Assembly (NCBI GenBank): GCA_020718065.1
Contig: DYDE01000012.1
Coordinates: forward strand, 1 to 53,281
Source of the DNA: Marinifilum sp.
GTDB taxonomy: Bacteria; Bacteroidota; Bacteroidia; Bacteroidales; CG2-30-32-10
DNA length: 53,281 bases
Reading direction: 5' to 3'
This document shows positions 40,826-50,731 of the stretch, in pieces; the first letter of the stretch is position 1, and each line of letters begins with the position of its first letter. The position numbers and the translations under genes are program-made. The notes beneath the pieces are model-generated. The model ran no database searches, was not told where the DNA came from, and saw only the letters and a program-made list of their open reading frames with translations.

Positions 40826-41695
40826 TTATATGATTCTGTAGTTTTTGTATTCAAAAAGCCTTTTACCGGTATATTTTTCTATAAAACATAGTATTCTGTT
40901 TTTTAAGTCATATCGCTTTATAGATATATCAAATTCAAAATCCCAATCTAACCGTGAAATTCTATCTTTCATTACAGCAGGATGACTTTCTGTGAAAAGC
41001 TTTAATGAATCAATATTTGAATAATCAAAATTGTCAGCTTCTTTTACCATTTTCTTAACTACTTCATCGGGATGCCATAGTTTATGGAAATTTTTTTGTT
41101 TTTCATTTTGATTAAATGGGTTTTTAACCCAACCATAATGATATATTTGAGCATTAATAGGTTTTACTTTCATCAATTGTCCATTTTTTCTAAAACCCTG
41201 AGCATCTCTAAAGGATCTGATTTGTTTATCGTTGCGAATTATTCTTATTTCATTTCTATACCATTTTCTGGAATCACCAATGTATTTGTAACTGCCGTAG
41301 AAATGCGAATATTTAAATAAGAGTCCTTCAACCTTTGGGAAATCTTTATATTTATTCATTGATGTATATATTTCATCAAGGTATTTTTCATGTACAACTT
41401 CATCACCCTGAATGTAGAAAGCCCAGTCAGAATCTTCATTTATAGCATCAAAAGACTTATCTGTTTCTTTAGCCAAAACAACTCCACCTTTTCTTAAACT
41501 ATCATCCCAAACAGAATGAATGATTTTTATTTTTTCATTTTCTAATGATTTTATGAGATCTAAAGTGGAATCTTCAGAATTTCCAACACAAACAATAAGT
41601 TCATCACAAAGTGGCAGAATGGAACTAATTGATTCAACAATCGGATAATCATATTTTATTGCATTTCTAACAAAAGTAAATCCGCTAACCTTCAT
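40826..41695 (-). CDS. Glycosyltransferase family 2-like protein
   Basis: 289 aa; VSGFTFVRNAIKYDYPIVESISSILPLCDELIVCVGNSEDSTLDLI. Confidence 0.85.
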   Translation of the reverse strand: MKVSGFTFVRNAIKYDYPIVESISSILPLCDELIVCVGNSEDSTLDLIKSLENEKIKIIHSVWDDSLRKGGVVLAKETDKSFDAINEDSDWAFYIQGDEVVHEKYLDEIYTSMNKYKDFPKVEGLLFKYSHFYGSYKYIGDSRKWYRNEIRIIRNDKQIRSFRDAQGFRKNGQLMKVKPINAQIYHYGWVKNPFNQNEKQKNFHKLWHPDEVVKKMVKEADNFDYSNIDSLKLFTESHPAVMKDRISRLDWDFEFDISIKRYDLKNRILCFIEKYTGKRLFEYKNYRII

Positions 41696-41707
41696 CTGTT
41701 TGTATAT

Positions 41708-42787
41708 TTATTTTTTATTTGCAAAATGTTTAGAATCACCCCATTCTCCATAACCAATTTCATCACCTGCAATTTTTATTCGGGCTTCAAGGCAGTTTTT
41801 ACATTCGCTGGCTTCCTCATCAATACAAGGTTTGTCTTCATATAGTAAATAATTTTCTCTGTATTTAACCGGTGTTAAATTGGGCATTATAATATTTGCA
41901 CCAACCTTCAATGCTTTTTCTCTTCCGGCAGGGTCAAGAGTTTGCATAGCAGTTGTTGCAGCAATATTAATATCCTTCATCATAATACGAAGAATAGCTA
42001 TCATTTTAAGAGACAAATTAAATCTGTTTGTTTTATTTATAAGCTGGTCTTTGTATTGATATAAGGGAGTTTGCTCGTGTTCTATGTAGGGCCCCATTCC
42101 AACCATATCCACATCAAATTCTTTGAAAAAGAGCAAGTCGTCAGCAAGATGTTCTATTGTTTGAAATGGCAAACCAATCATAACACCAGTTCCAACCTGA
42201 TAGCCAATTTTTTTTAGTAATTGTAAACATTCCAAGCGAATTTCAAAACGGTGACCATCATCATCGGGATGCAACTTTTTATATAGATCAGGATTTGATG
42301 TTTCAATTCGAAGCAAATAGCGGTGTGCTCCGTTTTCCATCCATTTCCTATAAGTTTTTTCTGTTTGCTCTCCAAGTGACAAAGTAATACCTAGTTTGCC
42401 ATTTGCTATTTTCTTGATTTTCTTAAGAATATTTGAAATTGTTTCAACAAATTGTCTGTCGTTTCGTTCACCTGCTTGTAATACTATAGAGCCATAATTA
42501 TTTTCATAAGCATACTTAACAGCATCAATTACTTCCTCTTCGGAAACTTCGTAACGATTAATTATATTGTTTCCGGCTCTAATGCCACAATAAAAACAAT
42601 TCTTTCTACACTTGTTAGAGAATTCAATTAATCCACGAAAATAAACTTTTCTGCCAACGTATTCTGCTTTAATTTCTGTGGCCTTAGAAAAAATTAATTG
42701 CTTGTCTTCTTTTTCTGAAGAAAGAAGTAGAATCAATTCTTCTTTTGTGAATATAGGTTTGTCAATTATATCTTTAATTGTATTCAT
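41708..42787 (-). CDS. hydE: [FeFe] hydrogenase H-cluster radical SAM maturase HydE
   Basis: 359 aa; FRGLIEFSNKCRKNCFYCGIRAGN, C-terminal ECKNCLEARIKIAGDEIGYGEWGDSKHF. Confidence 0.93.
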   Translation of the reverse strand: MNTIKDIIDKPIFTKEELILLLSSEKEDKQLIFSKATEIKAEYVGRKVYFRGLIEFSNKCRKNCFYCGIRAGNNIINRYEVSEEEVIDAVKYAYENNYGSIVLQAGERNDRQFVETISNILKKIKKIANGKLGITLSLGEQTEKTYRKWMENGAHRYLLRIETSNPDLYKKLHPDDDGHRFEIRLECLQLLKKIGYQVGTGVMIGLPFQTIEHLADDLLFFKEFDVDMVGMGPYIEHEQTPLYQYKDQLINKTNRFNLSLKMIAILRIMMKDINIAATTAMQTLDPAGREKALKVGANIIMPNLTPVKYRENYLLYEDKPCIDEEASECKNCLEARIKIAGDEIGYGEWGDSKHFANKK

Positions 42788-42802
42788 TAATTTGTTTTAA
42801 AA

Positions 42803-43243
42803 TCATCTGGTCCATCTTTCTAATATAATAATTCCTAAAATTAAAAGAGGGATTACAAAAATAAAATATGCTAAAAAAGCCCAAAGAACAATTAATATAA
42901 CAGTTCCTGTCCCTTCGCTAAATATTGATATTCCGCTATGTGATAACATAGCTACAAATATTGATAACAAATAAATTAAAATACCAGTTAATAATAGGAT
43001 TATTAAACGTCTTTTTTTTAACTTACCAGCCATCCATCCTAAAATCAAACTAAAAGGGATAATAACTAACAAAGCTGGCAATACAGTAATTAAAGATTCA
43101 TAAATAATTCTTTTTAAACTTATACCTTTATTAATTAGAGAGCCAAATGCAGGAAATACTACAATCAATATAAAAAATAACACATATGCTGAAAACAATA
43201 TTGTGGTGGCTTTTAATGTGTTTCTTAAAAATATATTTTTCAT
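42803..43243 (-). CDS. Hypothetical four-TM membrane protein between hydE and hydF
   Basis: 146 aa, strongly hydrophobic. Confidence 0.7.
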   Translation of the reverse strand: MKNIFLRNTLKATTILFSAYVLFFILIVVFPAFGSLINKGISLKRIIYESLITVLPALLVIIPFSLILGWMAGKLKKRRLIILLLTGILIYLLSIFVAMLSHSGISIFSEGTGTVILIVLWAFLAYFIFVIPLLILGIIILERWTR

Positions 43244-43335
43244 AAGCGTTTTTTTTTTACTTTATGGTCATATGGAATGCCCATTAAATAATTATTTCAT
43301 TTGGTTTTTATTGTTTATGGGCATTTCATAATTAA

Positions 43336-44565
43336 TTACAAATAATCGTATGAATTATTATCATTGTTTATAAAAGGAGCAATTGCTCTGTTGTATATGC
43401 CATGAATATATGCAATTGCCATGCCATAGTTGGTAACAGGAATGCCTGCATCAACGGCTGGTTTTAAGCGATTGATAATTTGTTTTTTTGTCAAAACACA
43501 ACCGCCGCATTGTATAACCATTGTATATTCTTTTATATCTCTTGGTAATTTGGATAAACCAGAAACCACTTCGTATTCCAATTGTTTTCCACTGAAGTTG
43601 CTTAACCATCTGGGAATTTTCATTCTTCCAATATCATCACATGAAGTTTGGTGAGTACATGATTCGAGAATTAATATTCTGTCTCCATTTTTAAGCTTGG
43701 ATAAATGAGGTGTTCCTTTAATGTAATTGGCAAAATCGCCTTTTTGTCTGGCCAGTATTATACTAAAACTTGTTAAAGGAATATCTTTAGGGGTAGCTGC
43801 ATCTGCTTTTAAAAACACCTGGCTGTCGGTAATTACCAGTTTCGGTTTTATTTGCATAGTGCGCATAAAAGTATCAATTTCTCTTTCTTTTACCACTATT
43901 GCAATACAATCATTATCTAAAATATCACGAATGGTCTGCACTTGGGGTAAAATTAAACGACCTTCGGGTGCTTCTATATCAATAGGAGTAATAAGCAATA
44001 CAATATCTCCGTAGCTGACTAAATCGCCAATAAGCGATTTAGAAGTATATGCTGTTTCGGGTAATGATTTTTTAATTTCAGTTATTATTTCCGAAATATT
44101 ATATTTTTTGATAGAGCTGCAATCAACAATATTTGTTTTATAGGTATTTTCAAGAGTCATTTTTGTTTTTGGATCAAGAGATTCAATATCAGATTTATTG
44201 TGAACTATTATAAAAGCAACGTTTAATTCATTTAATTGATTGACGATGTCTTTTTCAATTTCATTAAAAGTATTGTTGGTAATAACAATTATTGCTAAGT
44301 CAATTGTTCTTAATATTTCTTTTGTTTTTGAGACACGTTTCAGTCCAACTTCTCCGATATCATCAAACCCAGCAGTATCAATTAGGATTACAGGACCTAT
44401 CCCCTGAATTTCCATAGATTTTTTTACAGGATCAGTAGTTGTGCCTGCTACTTCAGAAACAATAGCAATTTCTTGATCAGCCAAAGCATTAATCAGAGAA
44501 CTTTTTCCGTTATTTCTTCTGCCAAATATGCCAATATGTGGTTTTGAATCTTTACCTTTATTCAT
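43336..44565 (-). CDS. hydF: [FeFe] hydrogenase H-cluster maturation GTPase HydF
   Basis: 409 aa; HIGIFGRRNNGKSSLINALADQEIAIVSEVAGTTTDPV, cluster motif ESCTHQTSCDDIGRMKIPRWL and IQCGGCVLT. Confidence 0.95.
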   Translation of the reverse strand: MNKGKDSKPHIGIFGRRNNGKSSLINALADQEIAIVSEVAGTTTDPVKKSMEIQGIGPVILIDTAGFDDIGEVGLKRVSKTKEILRTIDLAIIVITNNTFNEIEKDIVNQLNELNVAFIIVHNKSDIESLDPKTKMTLENTYKTNIVDCSSIKKYNISEIITEIKKSLPETAYTSKSLIGDLVSYGDIVLLITPIDIEAPEGRLILPQVQTIRDILDNDCIAIVVKEREIDTFMRTMQIKPKLVITDSQVFLKADAATPKDIPLTSFSIILARQKGDFANYIKGTPHLSKLKNGDRILILESCTHQTSCDDIGRMKIPRWLSNFSGKQLEYEVVSGLSKLPRDIKEYTMVIQCGGCVLTKKQIINRLKPAVDAGIPVTNYGMAIAYIHGIYNRAIAPFINNDNNSYDYL

Positions 44566-44575
44566 ATTTGTTAAA

Positions 44576-46012
44576 CTATAAATCCTGAACTGTAAATCCT
44601 GTTTTTAAAAGATTTTCAGATGTAAGGATTTTTTCTAATTTTTCCTTTGAAACAAGTTTTAATTTTTCATTGGCTGCAAAAATACTAATATTATTTGTTT
44701 TCATCTCTTTTGAGATAAGCGAGGCTTTGTTGTATCCGATATAAGGTACTAAAGCTGTTGCAACAGAAGGACTGTTTAACAGTTTTTCTAAAGCTAATTC
44801 TGAATTAATAATTAAGCCTGAAAATAGGTTTTCGCTAAGTGTTTGGTTGCATGCAATCAATAATTTTAAACTATCAATCAAAGAATAACCGATAATTGGA
44901 ATATATGCGTTTAAATCGAGACAACCAGCAGCTGATAATGATGTAATAACTGAATCGTTAGCATATATTTTGTGACTACAACTGATAACAAATTCAGGTA
45001 TTACCGGATTAACTTTACCTGGCATAATAGAGCTGCCAAGTTGTTTTTTAGGAATGCTAATTTCATTATTTTTTATTAAGTCTGAAGAAAGTAAACGCAT
45101 ATCCGAAACCATTTTCTCAAGATTAACAGCATGAGCTTTTATAATAGCATGAACTTCAACAAATGTATCTAAATTATTTGTAGCATCAGAAAGGTTTTCA
45201 CTTCGTGTAATAGGAAGGTTCGTTAGTTTCTGAAGCTGCTCTACCACATTCATTATAAAATATTGAGGAACAGTAATCCCTGTTCCTACTGCACTTCCCC
45301 CCAGATTAACTATTTTTATTCTTTCGAAACATTTAGATACTCGCCACCAATCTCTTGAAAGAGCTTCGTTGTATGTACTGAAAAGCTTTCCATAAGATGA
45401 TGGAACAGCCTCTTGCATTTGTGTATAAGCAATTCTTAATTTATTAAAATTTTGTTTTTCAATATTTTCAATTATTGCTCTTAATTGATTTATAGATTTT
45501 TCAAGAAGATTTAAAAGATTTAATATAGTTAGTTTAAGAGAAGTGGGAATTACATCATTGGTAGATTGAAAGACATTCGCATGTTCAATTGGGTCAATAA
45601 TATCGTACTGTCCGGGATTCTTGTCTTGTTTTATAAGAGAAGCATTTGCAATAATTTCATTCATATTCATATTGATGCTTGTGCCAGCACCTCCTGTGAT
45701 TGCAGGAATAATAAAATCTTCAAAATATTTTCCTTCACTTATTTCTTCAGCAACTAAAGAAAGGGTTTCTAATATTCTATTATCAATAAGTTGAAATGGA
45801 AGGTTGTTTATTAGTTGCTTGTTTTCAAGAGCTTTCTTGTAATTTGCATATGTTTTGAAACAAGCTAATTTTACGATACCTAAAGCTTTATACCATTCAA
45901 TAGGAAAAGGTGTATTATCTGGAAAATTCTCTTTAGCTCTCCATGAATGAATGCCATATAAAGCATTTTCATCAATAAACTTTTCACCAATAAAATCTTC
46001 TTCGCGACGCAT
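44576..46012 (-). CDS. aspA: Aspartate ammonia-lyase-like (fumarase/aspartase superfamily)
   Basis: 478 aa; GIHSWRAKENFP, GGAGTSINMNMNEIIANAS, QSTNDVIPTSLKL, GSSIMPGKVNPVIPE. Confidence 0.9.
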   Translation of the reverse strand: MRREEDFIGEKFIDENALYGIHSWRAKENFPDNTPFPIEWYKALGIVKLACFKTYANYKKALENKQLINNLPFQLIDNRILETLSLVAEEISEGKYFEDFIIPAITGGAGTSINMNMNEIIANASLIKQDKNPGQYDIIDPIEHANVFQSTNDVIPTSLKLTILNLLNLLEKSINQLRAIIENIEKQNFNKLRIAYTQMQEAVPSSYGKLFSTYNEALSRDWWRVSKCFERIKIVNLGGSAVGTGITVPQYFIMNVVEQLQKLTNLPITRSENLSDATNNLDTFVEVHAIIKAHAVNLEKMVSDMRLLSSDLIKNNEISIPKKQLGSSIMPGKVNPVIPEFVISCSHKIYANDSVITSLSAAGCLDLNAYIPIIGYSLIDSLKLLIACNQTLSENLFSGLIINSELALEKLLNSPSVATALVPYIGYNKASLISKEMKTNNISIFAANEKLKLVSKEKLEKILTSENLLKTGFTVQDL

Positions 46013-46049
46013 AATTTAGATTACATTTATTTTAAAATTAAGAAGTTAG

Positions 46050-48125
46050 TTAATAATATTCTTGAATATGAATATCATCAAAATAAACGACATCATTTCC
46101 ATTATTCCAAACATAAATATGAATTTCATTATCAGGAATATCTTTTGAAATATCAAAAGTTAATTCAACAAGTTCCCAGCCATTAGATTTACTCTCAATT
46201 ACATTAGTGCTATTTTTATAAAATGTTGGATCATTGGAACAAGCAACAATTACTCCATTTTTACTTTGTGATTTTCGCCAAACAGTTATCTTAAAGAAAG
46301 TGTTTTGAATTAATTTTAATCTTATGTCCAGACCATAAGGTAAATCTTTAGTTAATTTAATGGAGTATTTTCCAGAATATGGGTTTTCAGAACTTTGCAA
46401 ATTGCCTTTTTCAAATAAATATTTTCTGGTTGAATCTACAAAAGATGTTTTATTTGAATCTAATTGTTCTAAATTGCAAAAAATATCAAGTTTTAAACTC
46501 GTAAGATTCTTAATTTTGTTAGTATCAGATATTAATAAATATATTGTTTCCTCATTTATCGGATTTGTATATATTTCGGATAAACTTAATAGGTTTTCAT
46601 TAGAATTGATATCAAGTAGCGCTTTTATATTCTCTTTTAAAGCCAATTTATCGCTACCTTTTGTGTAAATAATAAATTGATTATATTTTGAAAACAATTC
46701 ATTCTTCATAATATTTTTCTGCCAATCAAATATACCCCTATCTTTTAAAAAAAAATAAGTATCAGGGTATTTCTTTTTCAATAATTGAGCATATTTTGTT
46801 TTTTGGTTTCCACTATATACCATACCAAAATAAAGAGCAGATTCTTTAAGTGCGCAACCATATACTAATGGTATAATAATTTTTGGAGTGTTATTATACT
46901 TTTCTAAAAATGTTTTTGTATTATACATTGGATTGTAAAGGTTAGGATAGAAATGATATCTAACATACAATCTTGTAGTAAATCCAGACAGAACAATGGA
47001 TGCAATAATAACTAATAAGTAGGTTTTGATTTTAATTGGATAATTTTTAAATAATGGTAAATATAGTTTAATGATGGCATACAAACCCAATATAACAAAA
47101 CTGTAAACAGGAATTAAATAATGAAAACTATAATGTTTGGCAACAATGATAATTTGTATAACAAACATTATAAAAATTCCCCAAACAAGTTTTTTTTGTT
47201 TTTTATCAATATTAATAAACCATTTCTTTTTTATAGTAATTAATAAGCAAGTAATTAATAAACCAAAGAAAGTGATTGTAAAAGGAAACTCCTCACTAAG
47301 GATATTTAGAATATTACTAATAAATAGATGATACTCTATGATACCTTTTGCACCAGCACCATATCTGCCAGTATGAGTAAGGATGTTGTTTAAAAAATTA
47401 AAATGATTGGCATACTGAGGAATAATGGGTAGAATAAACACAAAGAATAATAGAATTGTACTAAAAAAATATAATATTTTGTTTTTAACTCCTTTTAATA
47501 AAAACAATGGAATAATAATTAAAGGAAAAGATGATATTTTTATAGCCAATAATAAACCGGATATAAAAGAAAACCATAATATATAAGATCTTGGTTTTAA
47601 TGTATTTTCTGTATAAGTATAAAGAAAAGTAATCAAAACCAGGTACACTCCACAAAAAACCAAAAATGATTCACAAGCAATTATAGGCATAAAAAACATA
47701 GAAACCATTGAAATAATTGGCGTAAACTGGAGAAAAAAAGCAGTTTTTATGTTGTTTGTTCTTTTTAAAATAACAAACCCAAGAACAAAAACAGCTAAAA
47801 CATTTAAAGATATCAATATTAAGCTTATTACTTGCAAATAATGCTCAGGATTGTATAATACATCTTCAACCAAAGAGCTATTATCTTGAAAAAAGAATGT
47901 AATTCTTATAATGATAGCACATAAAATTTGCAAAGGTGTGCCTGGATGATCGATATGTCCAATATCAAATATGCCCTGAGCAAGATTAGTGCCATTAAAT
48001 AAATACGCATAAACCGGATCGAACCAGGACATATAAAAGTTTGCAATGTCTTTCAAAAAAAGAAAACATAAAACAAACATGATAACAGGTATTATTGTTA
48101 ATAAAATGATCTCTTTAATTTTCAT
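46050..48125 (-). CDS. Large multi-pass membrane protein, glycosyltransferase family 39-like, with C-terminal carbohydrate-binding-like domain
   Basis: 691 aa; many TM helices; C-terminal region YSGKYSIKLTKDLPYG...DNEIHIYVWNNGNDVVYFDDIHIQEYY resembles a beta-sandwich. Confidence 0.65.
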   Translation of the reverse strand: MKIKEIILLTIIPVIMFVLCFLFLKDIANFYMSWFDPVYAYLFNGTNLAQGIFDIGHIDHPGTPLQILCAIIIRITFFFQDNSSLVEDVLYNPEHYLQVISLILISLNVLAVFVLGFVILKRTNNIKTAFFLQFTPIISMVSMFFMPIIACESFLVFCGVYLVLITFLYTYTENTLKPRSYILWFSFISGLLLAIKISSFPLIIIPLFLLKGVKNKILYFFSTILLFFVFILPIIPQYANHFNFLNNILTHTGRYGAGAKGIIEYHLFISNILNILSEEFPFTITFFGLLITCLLITIKKKWFINIDKKQKKLVWGIFIMFVIQIIIVAKHYSFHYLIPVYSFVILGLYAIIKLYLPLFKNYPIKIKTYLLVIIASIVLSGFTTRLYVRYHFYPNLYNPMYNTKTFLEKYNNTPKIIIPLVYGCALKESALYFGMVYSGNQKTKYAQLLKKKYPDTYFFLKDRGIFDWQKNIMKNELFSKYNQFIIYTKGSDKLALKENIKALLDINSNENLLSLSEIYTNPINEETIYLLISDTNKIKNLTSLKLDIFCNLEQLDSNKTSFVDSTRKYLFEKGNLQSSENPYSGKYSIKLTKDLPYGLDIRLKLIQNTFFKITVWRKSQSKNGVIVACSNDPTFYKNSTNVIESKSNGWELVELTFDISKDIPDNEIHIYVWNNGNDVVYFDDIHIQEYY

Positions 48126-48143
48126 AATTTTTTTTTTACTTTT

Positions 48144-48905
48144 TTACCTGCTATTCCTAACGTCAATAAGTTTTGCTATAATACAAACCGCAATTTCCTG
48201 TGGTGTGTTGGCTGCTAATTTAATGCCTATCGGCGTATCTATTTTATTAAATTGTTCTTCTGTCAATATTTTTTCATTAATGAATTGTTTTTTTACTTCA
48301 GCTACTTTTACCTTGCTGCCAATCATACCTAAATAAGCATACTTCTTTTTACAAACCAATTTCAATACATCTGCATCGTGCATATGTTTATGTGTAACAA
48401 TAACAATATAACTATTATCATCAAATTCTATTTCTTCAATAGCTTCGTTGTAGTTTTTATTGTATTTTTCACAATATTCGAAAGCAGCGTCGTTCATTAT
48501 TCCAGGGCGTTCGTCAACAAGAGCTACTTTAAACCCAAGTTCGATTGAAAATTTTGCTAATGTTCGGCAAATATGTCCTGCTCCAAAAACTATCAGTTTT
48601 TGTTGTTTAGAGATGGGTTCAATATAAACTTCCATACTTCCACCGCAAAGCATTCCGACATCATTCTTAAGTTTATATTCTCTTGAAAAAGGTGTTTTTA
48701 GTTTAATTACTTTTTGTGCTTCTTCAATAACTTCGTTTTCAATGCTTCCACCACCAATAGTGCCAATTATGCTTCCATCTTCAAAAACGATCATTTTTGA
48801 GCCTGCTTTTCTGGGGGAAGAACCTTGAGTTGAAATAACGATACATAATGCAGCAGGCTTATTGGTATTTTCAATATTTGAAATTTCCTGATAAATAGAT
48901 TTCAT
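48144..48905 (-). CDS. xdhC: XdhC/CoxI family protein
   Basis: 253 aa; VISTQGSSPRKAGSKMIVFEDGSIIGTIGGGSIENEV, MLCGGSMEVYIEP, LIVFGAGHICRTLAKF, YLGMIGSKVKV. Confidence 0.92.
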   Translation of the reverse strand: MKSIYQEISNIENTNKPAALCIVISTQGSSPRKAGSKMIVFEDGSIIGTIGGGSIENEVIEEAQKVIKLKTPFSREYKLKNDVGMLCGGSMEVYIEPISKQQKLIVFGAGHICRTLAKFSIELGFKVALVDERPGIMNDAAFEYCEKYNKNYNEAIEEIEFDDNSYIVIVTHKHMHDADVLKLVCKKKYAYLGMIGSKVKVAEVKKQFINEKILTEEQFNKIDTPIGIKLAANTPQEIAVCIIAKLIDVRNSR

Positions 48906-48931
48906 ATTTTCAATTGTTTGTTAAAATTTAA

Positions 48932-49408
48932 TTAATATTCAACTTTGTCTGTTTTGTTTGCCCATGTTTCAAAAGATTCTTTTGCTTCATTACTCATGAG
49001 CTGTTTCATTTGTATTTTTCTTAATTTAATAGGTGTATCTATTTCGTTATAAATAAATGAATCGTCAAATCCAATTTCGGCTGCATCTTGTTTGGTGTTT
49101 CCAAAATAAACACTTTTGGGACGCGCCCAATATATAGCTCCCAAACACATAGGGCAGGGTTCGCAACTTGTATATAAATCACAATTATCAAGCTGAAAAG
49201 AATTCAACTCTTTACAGGCATTGCGAATTGCTGTTACTTCAGCATGTGCTGTTGGGTCATTGGTTGTAGTAACCATATTTACTCCTGTTGCAATAATTTT
49301 GTTATTCTTTACAATTACTGCTGCAAAAGGACCTCCATTGCCCGACTTCACATTTTCTGTTGCCAATCTAATTGCTTCAGCCATAAAAGGATTGTATTCT
49401 TTTTCCAT
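48932..49408 (-). CDS. Guanine deaminase-like nucleoside deaminase
   Basis: 158 aa; NGGPFAAVIVKNNKIIA, DPTAHAEVTAIRNAC, YTSCEPCPMCLGAIYWA. Confidence 0.92.
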   Translation of the reverse strand: MEKEYNPFMAEAIRLATENVKSGNGGPFAAVIVKNNKIIATGVNMVTTTNDPTAHAEVTAIRNACKELNSFQLDNCDLYTSCEPCPMCLGAIYWARPKSVYFGNTKQDAAEIGFDDSFIYNEIDTPIKLRKIQMKQLMSNEAKESFETWANKTDKVEY

Positions 49409-49517
49409 AGTATCAAAATAATTTAAGCTTTCACAAACCTACCTATATTTTAGTTTATTCTTTAATTACAATCAAAATTAATATAAGTTTAAAAATTTAA
49501 GTAATTTATTTGTAGTA

Positions 49518-50360
49518 TTAACCAAAATATCCCAAATGCCATATTGCAGTTAAATCCATAGTAATAGCCACCGAATAATGAATGGCAACTCCTAACCAAA
49601 TGGAATTGCTTTTTAAGCTTAAAGTACCTAAAACTATTCCTGCAAAAATAGCTGAGATTGTTTCGGGCATTGGTTTTCCAAAATGTATCATACAATAAGG
49701 AATGGTCATAATAAATACCGAATAGTATCCGAATCTTTGTTTCAAACCATGAAGTAAGAAACCCCTAAAAAAGAATTCGACACAAATAAATTGCACAAAG
49801 TATAATATTTGCCATATCCAGAAGTTTGGGTATAAGGATTCTCCTATTGACAATCTATAAAACGGATAGCGAGCCTGAAAACTTTTGGTGCCAGAAAAAA
49901 ATAACACCAGTGGTATCATTACCACCAACATTATTAAATAAATTTTATAATGTTTAAATACTTGTCCTCGCTGAAGTCCGAAATTTTTGAATTTATCTTT
50001 TAATAAAATCTTTATAATCAATAAAGGAAATAATATATAGAATACCAGAATAATGCTGACCCAATAAAATAGTTGATGAATTTGTGGGTTTGATGATTTT
50101 TCCATAAAATTTTTAAATGAAATGGAAAAAGAATCAAGGTTTAAAAATTTAATAAAATCAAGCATTAAAGGGAAACCCGGACTTCTTCCGAAATACTCAA
50201 CAAAAAGCAATGAAAAAGCTGCTGTAATTAATACAACAGGAATTTTCCATTTGAATAGTGATGATTTATTTTCATTAACAACCTCTTCTGATTGATGAAA
50301 AGTAGAGGAAAATATATATTTTATTTCTCGAAACAGCATATAAAGCTTTGTATATATCAC
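49518..50360 (-). CDS. CPBP-family intramembrane metalloprotease (paralog of 39875..40816)
   Basis: 280 aa; ICVEFFFRGFLLHG, MIHFGKPMPETISAIFAGIVLGTL. Confidence 0.85.
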   Translation of the reverse strand: MIYTKLYMLFREIKYIFSSTFHQSEEVVNENKSSLFKWKIPVVLITAAFSLLFVEYFGRSPGFPLMLDFIKFLNLDSFSISFKNFMEKSSNPQIHQLFYWVSIILVFYILFPLLIIKILLKDKFKNFGLQRGQVFKHYKIYLIMLVVMIPLVLFFSGTKSFQARYPFYRLSIGESLYPNFWIWQILYFVQFICVEFFFRGFLLHGLKQRFGYYSVFIMTIPYCMIHFGKPMPETISAIFAGIVLGTLSLKSNSIWLGVAIHYSVAITMDLTAIWHLGYFG

Positions 50361-50391
50361 AACAGCCTGTAAGTATTATTTACAGGCTGTT
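50361..50391 (-). terminator. Strong hairpin downstream of tRNA-Arg
   Basis: AACAGCCTGTAA...TTACAGGCTGTT inverted repeat; no T-run. Confidence 0.45.
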
Positions 50392-50398
50392 GCTGTTG

Positions 50399-50470
50399 TA
50401 GCCCCACCAGGAATCGAACCTGAATTTAAAGTTTAGGAAACTTCCGTTCTATCCGTTGAACTATAGGGCC
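50399..50470 (-). tRNA. tRNA-Arg (anticodon CCU)
   Basis: Minus strand GGCCCTATAGTTCAACGGATAGAACGGAAGTTTCCTAAACTTTAAATTCAGGTTCGATTCCTGGTGGGGCTA; D arm GTTC/GAAC, anticodon loop TTCCTAA, T arm, acceptor pairing. Confidence 0.93.
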
Positions 50471-50717
50471 TATTATTTTTATGCAAAAATAGTTTTAATT
50501 TTTCTTTTCCAATACCACTTTTCCAATATTTTTCTCTTATTCTTGCATGTTCTCTATTTTCGCATATTTCATGAAAAAATAATTTCCAGGGAATGTAACC
50601 TTTGGTAGAAGTTGTTGAACCACTATTATGTTCCTTTAATCTTTTTTCAATGTCTTGCGTCTGACCAACATAAATCCTTCCATCAACTAAACTTACTATG
50701 GCATATACAAAAATCAT
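50433..50717 (-). CDS. GIY-YIG nuclease domain protein whose C-terminus is encoded by the tRNA-Arg 5' half
   Basis: 94 aa; MIFVYAIVSLVDGRIYVGQTQDIEKRLKEHNSGSTTSTKGYIPWKLFF; tail RPYSSTDRTEVS is the translation of the tRNA sequence. Confidence 0.85.
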   Translation of the reverse strand: MIFVYAIVSLVDGRIYVGQTQDIEKRLKEHNSGSTTSTKGYIPWKLFFHEICENREHARIREKYWKSGIGKEKLKLFLHKNNRPYSSTDRTEVS

Positions 50718-50731
50718 ATTCTTATGTGATT

